Positions 17,027-26,258 of a DNA stretch of 64,000 bases are shown one piece after another; the stretch's first letter is position 1, and each line of letters starts with the position of its first letter. Both the position numbers and the translations under genes were made by a program. The stretch is from Culicoidibacter larvae (GTDB lineage Bacteria; Bacillota_I; Bacilli_A; Culicoidibacterales; Culicoidibacteraceae). The notes beneath the pieces are model-generated. The model was not told where the DNA came from and made no database searches. It was given only the letters and a program-made list of their open reading frames with translations. The DNA lies in the NCBI RefSeq assembly GCF_005771635.1, contig NZ_VBWP01000002.1:62001-126000 (forward strand), in the 5' to 3' direction.

Positions 17027-18136
17027 CTAATAAGTCTGCATTTGTTTACGATTACGTAACAACATTGCTAAAAGCGATAACAATATAATGAATAAAATTA
17101 GTACACCTATCGATAAAAAGTTCGGCAACCCGGTTTTTACCGTCTCAGTTATTGCTGAAGTATACCAATAACCCGGCAAGAAATATCCGACCGTACGAAT
17201 CGCCTCCGGCAACATTTTATATGGTACAAAGAAACCACCGGCAATTGCAATCAATAATGAAGCTGTTTGTACAAATATCATACTTGATAAACCATCTTTG
17301 CTGATACTTCCGGCAGCAAGTCCTAAGGCCATAAACACATAGGATAACAACAACAAGTAAATAAACAACCAAAAATTGAGTGGTATACCAATAATTAGAT
17401 TTGCCGCTAATAATGTTAAGGCAGTAATAATAACCCCAACAATAACATAGCCAATCATGATGCCGCTTATATATCCTCGTGCTGTTGTCGCCGTCAGTTT
17501 AATCCGATCATCAATCCCGCTCTTGCGTTGTTCAACCAAAAAGTTCATCACAAAGCCAATGAATGCGGCACTAAAGGCATAACCGATAATCGGAAATGCG
17601 GTTGCTGCCTTCTCCATACCATCATTAACTGCTAGAGAAGTACTGCTCACTTGTACTGCCCCTTCGTGACTGGCGGTAACAATTTGAGCAAGCTCTTCGG
17701 GCGTCGATGCTAAGGACAGCGATGCCTTGGCACGATTGATAAATTGATTAATAGCGGTATCAATAATTACTGTTGAATTAGTACCATCAATCTTAGTCGT
17801 TACAACCTTCGGTGTACTCTCAATAATTGCAGCCGTAAAACCTTGAGGAATTTCAATAATATATTGGATTTTTCCGCTTAACAGCTGTTTCTGCAACTGA
17901 TCTTCAGACCCGGTTTCAACAACTGTTGCTTGTGTACTGATTTCATCAATCAGAACAGCAGTAATAGCTGTTTGATCTAAATCATGTACAACGACATTTA
18001 GTTGATTACTATCACCACTGCCGCTAAAAGATAACATAACCACCAAGAAGGCAAAGGCGACAAATGCAACTAACATAATAACCTGGCTGATTTGTTTAAA
18101 ACAATACTTGATAACAAAGTTTATACATCCGCGCAT
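17027..18136 (-). CDS. ABC-2 type export permease (second permease)
   Basis: This 369-residue membrane protein has an N-terminal span, an extracytoplasmic loop of about 150 residues and five to six C-terminal spans. This is the layout of YhgE/ABC-2 exporter permeases. Its ATG shares a base with the upstream stop (TAATG), so it is translationally coupled. With its sister permease and the ATPase it should form a heterodimeric exporter. The substrate is unknown; neighbours suggest an antimicrobial or lipid-related compound. Confidence 0.85.
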   Translation of the reverse strand: MRGCINFVIKYCFKQISQVIMLVAFVAFAFLVVMLSFSGSGDSNQLNVVVHDLDQTAITAVLIDEISTQATVVETGSEDQLQKQLLSGKIQYIIEIPQGFTAAIIESTPKVVTTKIDGTNSTVIIDTAINQFINRAKASLSLASTPEELAQIVTASHEGAVQVSSTSLAVNDGMEKAATAFPIIGYAFSAAFIGFVMNFLVEQRKSGIDDRIKLTATTARGYISGIMIGYVIVGVIITALTLLAANLIIGIPLNFWLFIYLLLLSYVFMALGLAAGSISKDGLSSMIFVQTASLLIAIAGGFFVPYKMLPEAIRTVGYFLPGYWYTSAITETVKTGLPNFLSIGVLILFIILLSLLAMLLRNRKQMQTY

Positions 18137-19278
18137 TATAGTTTCCTCCTAGCTAAAGTTATTCCTAAAGTCAAAGCTGCAACTGCCATAACTGCAAGAA
18201 TACCTAAATTCTGCCAGTAAACAGCGATATTTTCAAAAAATATTGCTTCAAACAGTGCATTTTGCGCTAGAAAGCTTGGCAATATATATTCTAAGAATGG
18301 TGCAACACTCAGCAATACATTCTCAATACCGGCAACATATCCACCTGCTAAAAAAGTAAGTAATATCAATGTCGTTCTTAGCACGTTGAGTCTTGAAGCC
18401 ATAGTCATACTGCGAATTGCTGCAAACATTGACCCAATACCAAGTCCCAAAAGTGCGGTTACCAACAACAACAAAGCTACCAAGCCAATATTCGTCCCCA
18501 CATATGCACCTAAAACGAAATGTGCAAACAAGACAATTATGCCCATCTGTACCAATATAACAAGTAAGGCGGCACTTAACTGCCCCATAATATTCATCCA
18601 CATCGGTATTGGCGTCGTCCGCAGACGCACGCCGATACCTTGAGAGATTTCATTATCCTCAAGAATATTTAAGGCATAAAATGCGGCAAATAAGGCTGTC
18701 ATTACCAAATTAGTCACCATATAATACTCATAAGCATTCGGCACTTTTTTCTGCCATGCAAGGGTCTCATTGGCAATATAGCTATCCTGGAAAGTGCTGG
18801 TGTCAACTATGCCACCATTCATGTAAACCTGCATAACTGCATTGCTCATTGAAGCGAAACTGCCAAAGATGCTCTGAGAAATTTTGCCAATCATACCAGT
18901 AGGTTCTGCCGTCTGCACATCAATTGTTAATCCATTTTCTACACTTTTTACAACAACAATACCGCTGACTTTCCCGCTTTGATATGCTGCTTTTGCTTCG
19001 TCATAGTTATCGTAATCTGAAAATGTCAGCATCTCGGTAATTTCCCGGTTTTGAAGGAAATCAGCAAACTCGGTTTCTAAAACCGAATTTGTTTTGTTCT
19101 CATACACAACTGCAAATGGCTCAGCAACTAACAGTGAATTCGGTGACATGATATCATTAAGCATCATCCCTAAACCGGTAATCAATATCAGCGGAAAAAT
19201 AAGCATAAAGAATATATTACTGCGGTCACGTAACAGTAATAGTAAGCGATAGTAAAAAATACTAATAAACATACTCAT
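18136..19278 (-). CDS. ABC-2 type export permease (first permease)
   Basis: This membrane protein of about 380 residues has the same layout as its neighbour: one N-terminal span, a long outside loop, then a bundle of spans from about residue 180. The start is ATG 19278 or ATG 19272; both follow AAGG-containing sequence within the short gap after the ATPase gene. It is the middle gene of a three-gene exporter operon. Confidence 0.84.
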   Translation of the reverse strand: MSMFISIFYYRLLLLLRDRSNIFFMLIFPLILITGLGMMLNDIMSPNSLLVAEPFAVVYENKTNSVLETEFADFLQNREITEMLTFSDYDNYDEAKAAYQSGKVSGIVVVKSVENGLTIDVQTAEPTGMIGKISQSIFGSFASMSNAVMQVYMNGGIVDTSTFQDSYIANETLAWQKKVPNAYEYYMVTNLVMTALFAAFYALNILEDNEISQGIGVRLRTTPIPMWMNIMGQLSAALLVILVQMGIIVLFAHFVLGAYVGTNIGLVALLLLVTALLGLGIGSMFAAIRSMTMASRLNVLRTTLILLTFLAGGYVAGIENVLLSVAPFLEYILPSFLAQNALFEAIFFENIAVYWQNLGILAVMAVAALTLGITLARRKL

Positions 19279-19287
19279 CACCCAGCC

Positions 19288-20226
19288 TTAATCCCGTAAT
19301 TGTTTGCCGGTTAATGTCAAAAATACAGTATTCAGCGTTGGCGTCTCAACATTAATTGAATGAATTTCAACACCGTGGGCCTGTAATATTGTAATTACTT
19401 TGTTCAACACATCAGCATTTTTCTGAATTGAAATAGTTAAAACTTCGGCTTCATGGGTAACATCCTCTACTAAGGCCAGCAACCTTAATTCCTTAAATAC
19501 CGTTTCATTCAAGTTATCGGCAATAATACGAATAGCTTCTTTATCTGAAACCATATCTTTTAATGCTTCTTTACTTCCTTGTGCGATAATATATCCATTA
19601 TCAACAATCGCAATATAATCACAAATCGCTTCAACTTCTTCCATATAGTGTGAAGTATAAACAATCGTTGCACCTTCATCCCGCAACCGAATAATGCCTT
19701 CCAAAATGCTATTCCGTGATTGCGGATCGATTGCAACAGTTGGTTCATCCATAAAAATAAGTCTCGGCTTATGAACAATACCGCAAGCAATATTTAGTCG
19801 CCGCTGCAAACCACCTGACAATTCCTTGGCGCGTTTTTTACTATATGCCTCTAAACCAGTAAAAGCAATTGCATCGGCAACATACTGTTTTCTATTACTA
19901 GCAGCAACCTTATAAAGTTGTGCAAAAAAATCAATATTTTCTTGTACCGTTAAATCACGAAAAACTGCAACCTGCTGGGGAATAACACCTACTTGCTTTT
20001 TTATTGCCGCTTCATTGCCCTTCAGTTCTTTATCAAAAATCTTAATTGACCCGGAATCAATTGACAATAAACCCAAAATTGCATTAATTGCTGTCGTTTT
20101 TCCGGCACCGTTTGGCCCAAGCAAACCATAAATTTCACCTTCCCGAACCTGAATTGAAAATTTCTTCAAAGCTGCTACATTGTTATAACGCTTTACAACC
20201 CCATCTACATCAACAATTACTTTCAT
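19288..20226 (-). CDS. ABC transporter ATP-binding protein
   Basis: This 312-residue ATPase has Walker A GPNGAGKTT, a Q loop (GVIPQQ), signature LSGGLQRR, Walker B LIFMDEPT and the H-loop TSHYMEE. A C-terminal tail of about 85 residues is typical of drug and antibiotic exporters. The start has GAGGAG upstream. The operon is divergent from a DesK/DesR-like two-component system, as in the Bacillus yvfRS-yvfTU arrangement, which suggests control by that system. Confidence 0.92.
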   Translation of the reverse strand: MKVIVDVDGVVKRYNNVAALKKFSIQVREGEIYGLLGPNGAGKTTAINAILGLLSIDSGSIKIFDKELKGNEAAIKKQVGVIPQQVAVFRDLTVQENIDFFAQLYKVAASNRKQYVADAIAFTGLEAYSKKRAKELSGGLQRRLNIACGIVHKPRLIFMDEPTVAIDPQSRNSILEGIIRLRDEGATIVYTSHYMEEVEAICDYIAIVDNGYIIAQGSKEALKDMVSDKEAIRIIADNLNETVFKELRLLALVEDVTHEAEVLTISIQKNADVLNKVITILQAHGVEIHSINVETPTLNTVFLTLTGKQLRD

Positions 20227-20255
20227 AAATAGCCACTCCTCTGTATCTTGCTTTT

Positions 20256-20342
20256 ATTATATATAATCATCTCTGCAGCCACTAGTGACATTTGTCATAA
20301 CTTATAATTTTTCGTATATTTTAGCCATATATTAGTTATAAT
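20256..20342. promoter_or_regulatory. Divergent promoters with a shared palindromic operator
   Basis: Minus strand: -10 TATAAT at 20256-20261 for the ABC operon, with no good -35. Plus strand: -10 TATAAT at 20337-20342 for the kinase gene. Between them lies TGACATTTGTCA (20286-20297), with two 5-bp arms around TT. Its centre is about 42 bp upstream of the predicted ABC transcription start, a classical site for a NarL-type activator. The adjacent response regulator is the obvious candidate. Confidence 0.6.
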
Positions 20343-20361
20343 AAACATAGAGGTGAAAAAA

Positions 20362-21399
20362 ATGCTGTTTTATAAAATCATTCTGTTACTCATAAGCATC
20401 ATCAGTTATTATCAAATTTATCCGTTAGCGCCAACACAAGATGTGCTGATCTTACTGATTATTCTGATTATTTCAATAATCGTTCAACTGCTGCCAAACA
20501 GATTTTTGCGCATAAGTATTTTTATTCTTACCATTATCGCAAGTTTCATCTTCCCGCAAGCTGCATTCCTGGCACCACTCATCCTCATCCATGATGAATT
20601 TTATATATTTACCCTAATTGCCCTCGTTCTGAGCTACCTAAATACTCAATCAGTGCTTATTTTAATCCCCTACGCCACTACCTTATTTTTCTGCTTTCAA
20701 TTTTATCGGCAAAAACTGATGAAAAAGCAGTATCACGAGCTTCAAGAAGCACATGATACTCTCGAATTGCAATTAAGTAAGCAAAATGAAGCACTTTTGC
20801 TAGCTACAAGCCAAGCAGCTAATTCCGCCAAAAACCAAGAACGTAACCGCATAGCACGTGATATTCACGACCATGTCGGCCACCTTGTTGCCCGCAGTTT
20901 GATGATGGTCGGTGCAATTGTTGATACCAGCATGCCTGATAATCCACAACTGCCAATGCTGCAAACTGTTCATGATAGTTTGACCAATGCTTTGGATGAT
21001 ATTAGAAAAACCGTACACAATTTACATGACAGTCAAAAAAATAACTATCAGACTTTCATTGATATGCTCACTGATTTTTACTTTTGTAAGCTGAATTATG
21101 ATTTATATGATGATACGCAACAACTAGATGATGCTATTCTGGAAACATTAATTATGACAACTAAAGAATCACTTACTAATGTCATTAAACATTCCAATGC
21201 TACTACTGTTGATATTAAACTTGAACAATTTCCAACCTTCATCCGTTATCAAATCCATGATAACGGAACAAACATTCACGATAATCATCCTGGATTAGGA
21301 CTGGCAAGCATTAGTGAGCGTGTAGAAAACCAGAACGGATACGCTAGTTTCTCACAAAATGATGGCTTCCTTACCGTAATCACCCTACCATTCAAATAA
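20362..21399 (+). CDS. Sensor histidine kinase, DesK/LiaS-like (HisKA_3)
   Basis: This 345-residue kinase has about five N-terminal membrane spans (to residue 115), a coiled coil, and the dimerisation/phosphoacceptor motif RNRIARDIHDHVGH. The HATPase domain has the N box KESLTNVIKHS and G box GLGLASISERV. It lacks a large outside domain, so it probably senses the membrane or its partner transporter. The start is ATG 20362 after AGAGGTG; the GTG inside that site is less likely. The cognate regulator starts 13 bases downstream. Confidence 0.9.
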   Translation: MLFYKIILLLISIISYYQIYPLAPTQDVLILLIILIISIIVQLLPNRFLRISIFILTIIASFIFPQAAFLAPLILIHDEFYIFTLIALVLSYLNTQSVLILIPYATTLFFCFQFYRQKLMKKQYHELQEAHDTLELQLSKQNEALLLATSQAANSAKNQERNRIARDIHDHVGHLVARSLMMVGAIVDTSMPDNPQLPMLQTVHDSLTNALDDIRKTVHNLHDSQKNNYQTFIDMLTDFYFCKLNYDLYDDTQQLDDAILETLIMTTKESLTNVIKHSNATTVDIKLEQFPTFIRYQIHDNGTNIHDNHPGLGLASISERVENQNGYASFSQNDGFLTVITLPFK

Positions 21400-21412
21400 A
21401 GGAGTTGTACAT

Positions 21413-22036
21413 ATGCAAGTAATACTTATTGATGACGACCAATTTATTATTGATGCTCTCACATTAATGCTGAAAAATCATGACGATATTGAAGTTGTCG
21501 GTACCGGCAATGATGGTGCTGCCGCCATTGAACTCGCAGCCACCCTCAATCCTGATGCCATCCTTATGGATGTCCGTATGCCAAAAATCAATGGCATTGA
21601 AGCAACCAAAGTAATTACCAGCAAAAATCCTAAGCAAAAAGTACTCATCCTCACCACCTTCTATGATGACGAATACATCATTCAAGCTCTCAAAAGCGGC
21701 GCTTCCGGCTACATGCTCAAACAATCTAATAGCGAACTAATCGCCAACAACCTCCGTGCCATCCACCGTGGCCAGATGGTCTTCGGTGAAGACATCGGTG
21801 CCAAACTGCCGTCCCTACTCAACCAAAAGCCAACCGTTAATTTCACCCAGCATAACCTCACTGAACGCGAGCTTGCTGTTCTTGAACAAATTAGCTTTGG
21901 CCACTCCAACAAAGAAATCGCCGCCGCCCTCTTCTTAAGCGAGGGCACCGTCCGCAACTACATCAGTATCCTACTCGACAAACTTGAGCTGCGTGACCGC
22001 ACCCAACTTGCTATTTTCTATTTGCAAAATCAATAA
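21413..22036 (+). CDS. NarL/FixJ-family response regulator
   Basis: This 207-residue regulator has a receiver domain (acidic pocket DDD at 7-9, phospho-acceptor Asp53 in LMDVRMP, Lys in LKSGASGYMLK) and a C-terminal LuxR-type helix-turn-helix (LTERELAVLEQI, NKEIAAALFLSEGTVRNY). It pairs with the kinase upstream. The likely target is the divergent ABC exporter through the TGACA-TT-TGTCA palindrome. Confidence 0.93.
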   Translation: MQVILIDDDQFIIDALTLMLKNHDDIEVVGTGNDGAAAIELAATLNPDAILMDVRMPKINGIEATKVITSKNPKQKVLILTTFYDDEYIIQALKSGASGYMLKQSNSELIANNLRAIHRGQMVFGEDIGAKLPSLLNQKPTVNFTQHNLTERELAVLEQISFGHSNKEIAAALFLSEGTVRNYISILLDKLELRDRTQLAIFYLQNQ

Positions 22037-22037
22037 A

Positions 22038-22071
22038 AAAACGACCGCGAGGCTGCCCTCGCGGTCGTTTT
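22038..22071. terminator. Bidirectional terminator
   Basis: A 15-bp stem (AAAACGACCGCGAGG, 22038-22052, with its complement 22057-22071) between the convergent regulator and coaBC genes. Confidence 0.9.
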
Positions 22072-22080
22072 CTTCTTCAA

Positions 22081-23244
22081 TCAAATCACGGTTTCTATTA
22101 TTTTTTTAGCGATTACAGCTTTTGCTGCCTGCTTCACCTCAACAATATTATTTTGCTGATCAATAATCTTCACCGCATTCTCGTCACTACCAAAATTACT
22201 TAAATCATTTAATACAATATAATCTAAATTTTTCTTAGAAAGCTTGTTCTGTGCATGTTCTTCATGATTATTGTCTTCTGCTGCAAATCCAATTAACTTT
22301 TGGGTCGTTTTTTTACTACCCAAATCTTTTAAGATATCGATTGAGCGCGCCAATTCAAGCTGCAACTCATCATCGCTCTTTTTAATTTTAATATCTGAAA
22401 CCTCTTTAGGTTTATAATCAGAAACAGCAGCGCTCATAAACACATAATCACTATCGGCAAATGCAGCAAGCATTGCCTGGTGCATTTGCTCAGGAGTTTC
22501 TACATCAACATAATTAATTCCATATATTTTGGGCATCTGATTAGGACCATTCACCAAAGTGACATCTGCTCCCATCAGTTTCGCTTGACGCGCTAACTCA
22601 TAACCCATTTTACCACTGGAAGTATTAGCAATATAACGGATTGGATCAAGATAAACCCGGGTTGTACCACTGCTAACCAGTACTTTCTTCCCTTTTAATC
22701 GCTCACCGGCATGCAAATACAGCTCAATGCCGTACACCAGTTCATCAAGAGGTGCCAATTTACCAATACCCTCATAACCACAAGCAAGCATTCCTGTTGC
22801 CGGATAAATAAAACCAACCTCTTCTTCATATAAAGCCCGCATCGAGTGTTGCAATACCGGTTTCTGATACATAAACGTATTCATTGCCGGAGCAATCACC
22901 ATCTGAACCGTTCTGGCTGCAACAACTGAACCAAGCAAATCATCAGCAATCCCCAGCGCATACTTATTGATACTATTGTAAGTCGCCGGAACAATTGCCA
23001 GCAAATCCACTTCTTGAGCTAAATAAATATGGGTAATTGCATCCGTTGCCTCATCGGTAATATGATAATCATAGAAATGTTCGTTACCTACAAGTGACTC
23101 AATCTCATCATTAAAACCAAAAGCACCGGCCGCCTCAGTCATCACCACAAAAATCTCATGCCCACGCTCTTGCAACAAACGAATCAACTGCGGAATTTTT
23201 TGAACTGCCACCGAACCAGTTACTCCTAATGTTATCTTTGCCAT
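22081..23244 (-). CDS. coaBC: Bifunctional phosphopantothenoylcysteine decarboxylase/synthetase CoaBC
   Basis: This 387-residue coenzyme A enzyme has an N-terminal FMN decarboxylase (GVTGSVAVQKIP, APAMNTFMY, active-site Cys in GMLACGYEGIGKL). The C-terminal CTP-dependent ligase has SSGTTRVYLDPIRYIANTSS and the KIKK loop. The PAT-N motif reads VPATYNSINK, somewhat divergent from APATANT. The start at 23244 has AGGAGGT upstream. It follows exoA by 10 bases. Confidence 0.92.
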   Translation of the reverse strand: MAKITLGVTGSVAVQKIPQLIRLLQERGHEIFVVMTEAAGAFGFNDEIESLVGNEHFYDYHITDEATDAITHIYLAQEVDLLAIVPATYNSINKYALGIADDLLGSVVAARTVQMVIAPAMNTFMYQKPVLQHSMRALYEEEVGFIYPATGMLACGYEGIGKLAPLDELVYGIELYLHAGERLKGKKVLVSSGTTRVYLDPIRYIANTSSGKMGYELARQAKLMGADVTLVNGPNQMPKIYGINYVDVETPEQMHQAMLAAFADSDYVFMSAAVSDYKPKEVSDIKIKKSDDELQLELARSIDILKDLGSKKTTQKLIGFAAEDNNHEEHAQNKLSKKNLDYIVLNDLSNFGSDENAVKIIDQQNNIVEVKQAAKAVIAKKIIETVI

Positions 23245-23254
23245 AAAAGACCTC

Positions 23255-24010
23255 CTATAATTCGATATCAAGCTCGACCGGACAATGGTCTGAACCATAA
23301 ACATCAGCATGGATTGCCGCGCCGCTTAAGCGGTCAGCAATCCGCTCCGAAAGACAGAAATAATCAATCCGCCAGCCAATATTACGTTCGCGTGCATTGG
23401 CACGATAAGACCACCAAGAATAAGCATCACTTAAGTCAGGATACAAATATCGGAATGAATCAACAAATCCACTAGCCAAAAATTCAGAAAATTTACCGCG
23501 CTCTTGATCGGTAAATCCTGGATTCAAACGATTTGGTCCCGGATTTTTCAAATCAATTTCCTGATGTGCCACATTTAAGTCACCGCACATTATCACTGGC
23601 TTTTGATGATCCAATGCCTGTAAATGAGCCAAGAAACTATCTTCCCAATTCATCCGATAATCCAAACGCTTCAACTCATGTTGAGAGTTTGGCGTATAGA
23701 CCGTCACTAAATAAAATTCAGGATACTCTAATGTGATTACCCGACCTTCAGTATCATGCTCTTCAATGCCAATACCATATTGTACTGATAATGGTTCATG
23801 CTTAGTAAAAATTGCCGTTCCCGAATAACCCTTTTTTACAGCATAATTCCAATACATCTTATACTCCGGTAATTCTAACTCAATCTGTCCTGCCTGTAAT
23901 TTTGTTTCCTGAAGACAAAAGAAATCAGCATCAATTGCCGAAAAATATTCTAAAAAACCCTTTTTAACTGCTGCTCTTAATCCATTAACATTCCACGAAA
24001 TAAACTTCAA
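23255..24010 (-). CDS. exoA: Exodeoxyribonuclease III / AP endonuclease
   Basis: This 251-residue metal-dependent enzyme belongs to the endonuclease/exonuclease/phosphatase family. It cleaves DNA at abasic sites during base excision repair. Motifs in order are WNVNGLRA, LQETK, GYSGTAIF, GDLNVAH, NIGWRIDYF and GSDHCPVEL, all intact. Length is normal. Its product would act with the endonuclease III encoded near 42.9 kb. Confidence 0.94.
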   Translation of the reverse strand: MKFISWNVNGLRAAVKKGFLEYFSAIDADFFCLQETKLQAGQIELELPEYKMYWNYAVKKGYSGTAIFTKHEPLSVQYGIGIEEHDTEGRVITLEYPEFYLVTVYTPNSQHELKRLDYRMNWEDSFLAHLQALDHQKPVIMCGDLNVAHQEIDLKNPGPNRLNPGFTDQERGKFSEFLASGFVDSFRYLYPDLSDAYSWWSYRANARERNIGWRIDYFCLSERIADRLSGAAIHADVYGSDHCPVELDIEL

Positions 24011-24052
24011 TGTACGCTCACCCTTCTAGCCATAATATCCTTATTATACCAT

Positions 24053-24081
24053 AAAAGACTGGCCATACCGACCAGTCTTTT
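24053..24081 (-). terminator. Intrinsic terminator after the 24087 gene
   Basis: A 10-bp stem AAAAGACTGG/CCAGTCTTTT with a nine-base loop. The T run is on the minus strand. Confidence 0.8.
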
Positions 24082-24086
24082 ACTTT

Positions 24087-24446
24087 TTATTTCTCATCAT
24101 CTTTTGAGAATTTATCTTTTACATGTTCTGCAGCTTCTTTAACCGCATCAACAGCTTCACCGGCTTTATTTTTTACAGCCGTTCCTGCCGCTTTCACATT
24201 ATCGGCAGCATGTTCGAAACCGTCCTGTACTGAGTCTTTAACATCATGTAGTTTTTCTTTTGCCTCATCGCTTTTTTCCTGTGCCTGATCCTCAGCATAT
24301 TTTTTGATAATTTTGTCTTCCATTTTCACCCGCGTTTTCGCGTATGTTGATTCGACAGAATCACCAACTTTGTCCGCTGTGTCTTTAACAGCATCCGCAG
24401 CATCTTCTGCTGCTCGTTTTACTTTCTTTTCAACCTTATTAGTCAT
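24087..24446 (-). CDS. LEA/YtxH-like amphipathic helical protein
   Basis: This 119-residue protein is very rich in Ala, Lys, Asp and Glu. It is made of repeated 11-residue-like amphipathic helices (AADAVKDTADKVGDS, KNKAGEAVDAVKEAAEHVKD). There is no signal peptide or catalytic motif. Such proteins are usually stress-linked and partly disordered. The start is the ATG with AGGAGGTC upstream. It stands alone between terminators. Confidence 0.75.
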   Translation of the reverse strand: MTNKVEKKVKRAAEDAADAVKDTADKVGDSVESTYAKTRVKMEDKIIKKYAEDQAQEKSDEAKEKLHDVKDSVQDGFEHAADNVKAAGTAVKNKAGEAVDAVKEAAEHVKDKFSKDDEK

Positions 24447-24511
24447 AGTAATGACCTCCTCTACCACTTAATTATATCACTAATGTGCTTTTTTATGGCT
24501 ACGGACACACT

Positions 24512-24542
24512 AAAACCCTGTGAGCCAAGCTCACAGGGTTTT
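24512..24542 (-). terminator. Intrinsic terminator after dnaJ
   Basis: A 14-bp stem (AAAACCCTGTGAGC and its complement) with a three-base loop. Confidence 0.9.
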
Positions 24543-24547
24543 AAAAC

Positions 24548-25666
24548 TTAAGAAAATAGTTTTTTAAATTTCTCGAACAGCGTTCCTTTTTCGTTCTCGC
24601 TCTCAAGTATTGAATCCATTTCTTTAATAACTTCTTTTTGGCGTTTATTAATATGTTTAGGAACAACAATGTGTACCTGAACATATTGATCACCTTTACG
24701 ATTTGCATTCACTGCAGTAATTCCTTTTGATTTCAAACGGAACTCAGTGCCATTTTGGGTTCCTTCAGGAATTTTCAGTTTCACTTTACCGTCAACTGTC
24801 GGAACTTCAATATCATCACCTAAAGTCGCCTGTGCAAAAGTTATCGGCATTTTAAGATAGATATTGCTTCCCTCACGTTCAAAGAACTCATGTTTTAAGA
24901 TATGGAAACTAATATATAAATCACCGGTTGGTCCGCCATTGCTGCCGGCCTCACCCTGATTGCTGACACGAATTTGTTGTCCCTCATCAATTCCGGCTGG
25001 AATTGTTACATCAATTGTCCGGCGCACATGTTCAGTGCCGCTACCATTACATTGAGTACATTTATGAGTAACAATTTTACCGCGGCCTTGGCATTCAGGA
25101 CAAACCGTTTGGTTTACTATTCGTCCAAATGGCGTATTTTGTGCCACAGTAACATATCCTGAGCCGTTACAACGACCACAAGTTTCTACATCTTCCGGCT
25201 TATCTGCGCCGGTTCCATGACATTTTGAACATGTCTCGTCGCGTGATACCTCAACTGACTTCTTAGCACCAAAGATAGCTTCTTCAAAGCTAAGCGTCAT
25301 TGTCATTGCTAAATCTGAACCACGACGAGGTCCGTTTTGGTTACGGCTGCCGCCGCCAAATCCACCAAAACCAAAATTACCAAAAATGTCTCCAAAAATA
25401 TCTGAAAAATCAAATCCTGAGAAATCATAACCACCGCCATTTTGATTAAAGGCGTTATGACCATACTGATCATATTGTGATCGTTTTTCATCATCAGAAA
25501 GAACTGCATAAGCTTCCTGAATCTCCTTGAATTTCTCCTCAGCACCAGATTCCTTATTCACATCCGGGTGATACTTTCGAGCAAGTTGGCGAAACGCTTT
25601 TTTGATTTCTTCTTTTGAAGCCCCTTTTTCAAGTCCAAGAACCTCATAATAATCGCGTTGTGCCAT
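24548..25666 (-). CDS. dnaJ: Chaperone protein DnaJ
   Basis: This 372-residue Hsp40 co-chaperone stimulates DnaK ATPase. The J domain with HPD is at residues 5-70, followed by a Gly/Phe-rich linker and four zinc repeats ([32 protein letters not shown]). C-terminal substrate domains complete the protein. The start at 25666 follows AGGTGA. Unlike the usual operon, dnaJ is cut off from dnaK by marR and azoR. It has its own CIRCE-controlled promoter. Confidence 0.97.
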   Translation of the reverse strand: MAQRDYYEVLGLEKGASKEEIKKAFRQLARKYHPDVNKESGAEEKFKEIQEAYAVLSDDEKRSQYDQYGHNAFNQNGGGYDFSGFDFSDIFGDIFGNFGFGGFGGGSRNQNGPRRGSDLAMTMTLSFEEAIFGAKKSVEVSRDETCSKCHGTGADKPEDVETCGRCNGSGYVTVAQNTPFGRIVNQTVCPECQGRGKIVTHKCTQCNGSGTEHVRRTIDVTIPAGIDEGQQIRVSNQGEAGSNGGPTGDLYISFHILKHEFFEREGSNIYLKMPITFAQATLGDDIEVPTVDGKVKLKIPEGTQNGTEFRLKSKGITAVNANRKGDQYVQVHIVVPKHINKRQKEVIKEMDSILESENEKGTLFEKFKKLFS

Positions 25667-25762
25667 ATTTTTATTCACCTCTGTCTTTCAAGTTACTATT
25701 AATATTTTATCACATATATACAAAAATAGCATTTGTTTTTTATGTGAAGATTTACCTCTCTT

Positions 25763-25805
25763 ATTATATCACAACTAATTAGCACTTTCAATATTCAAGT
25801 GCCAA
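25763..25805 (-). promoter_or_regulatory. dnaJ promoter with CIRCE operator
   Basis: The CIRCE-like repeat TTAGCACTT-N9-AAGTGCCAA (25779-25805) differs from consensus at both inner bases and one outer base. On the minus strand, -35 TTGAAA (25786-25791), a 17-bp spacer and -10 TATAAT (25763-25768, preceded by TGA) form a good SigA promoter. CIRCE covers the -35, so HrcA should repress dnaJ separately from the hrcA operon. Confidence 0.85.
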
Positions 25806-25810
25806 AAATA

Positions 25811-25840
25811 AAAGAAATATAGTCTCCTATATTTCTTTTT
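25811..25840 (-). terminator. Intrinsic terminator after marR
   Basis: A 12-bp perfect stem (AAAGAAATATAG and its complement) with a TCTC loop. It separates marR from the dnaJ promoter. Confidence 0.85.
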
Positions 25841-25846
25841 CCTATT

Positions 25847-26257
25847 TTATTCATCAATAATCGTATACAACAACTCACTTAAGTCAGCCTGTTGTTGCGG
25901 CGATAACTTATTAAAGATATCATCCATTGCTTTATAATATCCGGCAAAACAATTTTCAATATACGCCTGTCCGGAATCAGTCAGTGAAGCATAATAAACC
26001 CGGTGATCATTCGTACAATTTTTACGAACAATATATGACTTCTCTTCCAATTTATTTACCGTATAAGTCATTGTTCCGCTTGTTAATCCTAAGCAATTAC
26101 CAATTTGTTGAATTGGTTGGCTGCCATTTTTACGCAACATTTCTAAAACGCTAAACTCTGATAAAGTTAATTCCGAATAAGAAAGCGCCTTATCCAGCTT
26201 AGCGTTCAACGTACGATGGGCTTTTAAAAACAGGAGCCAGGTATCGACACACGCCAT
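25847..26257 (-). CDS. MarR-family transcriptional regulator
   Basis: This 136-residue winged-helix repressor has a helix-turn-helix at about 50-75 (QPIQQIGNCLGLTSGTMTYTVNKLEEK) and wing DHRVYYASLTDSG. The Cys in GNCLGL and the Cys in KNCTNDHR could give thiol sensing, as in YodB/OhrR-like proteins; this is speculation. It starts one base after the azoR stop, so it is co-transcribed with azoR. The inverted repeat in the azoR promoter is its likely operator. Confidence 0.88.
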   Translation of the reverse strand: MACVDTWLLFLKAHRTLNAKLDKALSYSELTLSEFSVLEMLRKNGSQPIQQIGNCLGLTSGTMTYTVNKLEEKSYIVRKNCTNDHRVYYASLTDSGQAYIENCFAGYYKAMDDIFNKLSPQQQADLSELLYTIIDE

Positions 26258-26258
26258 A

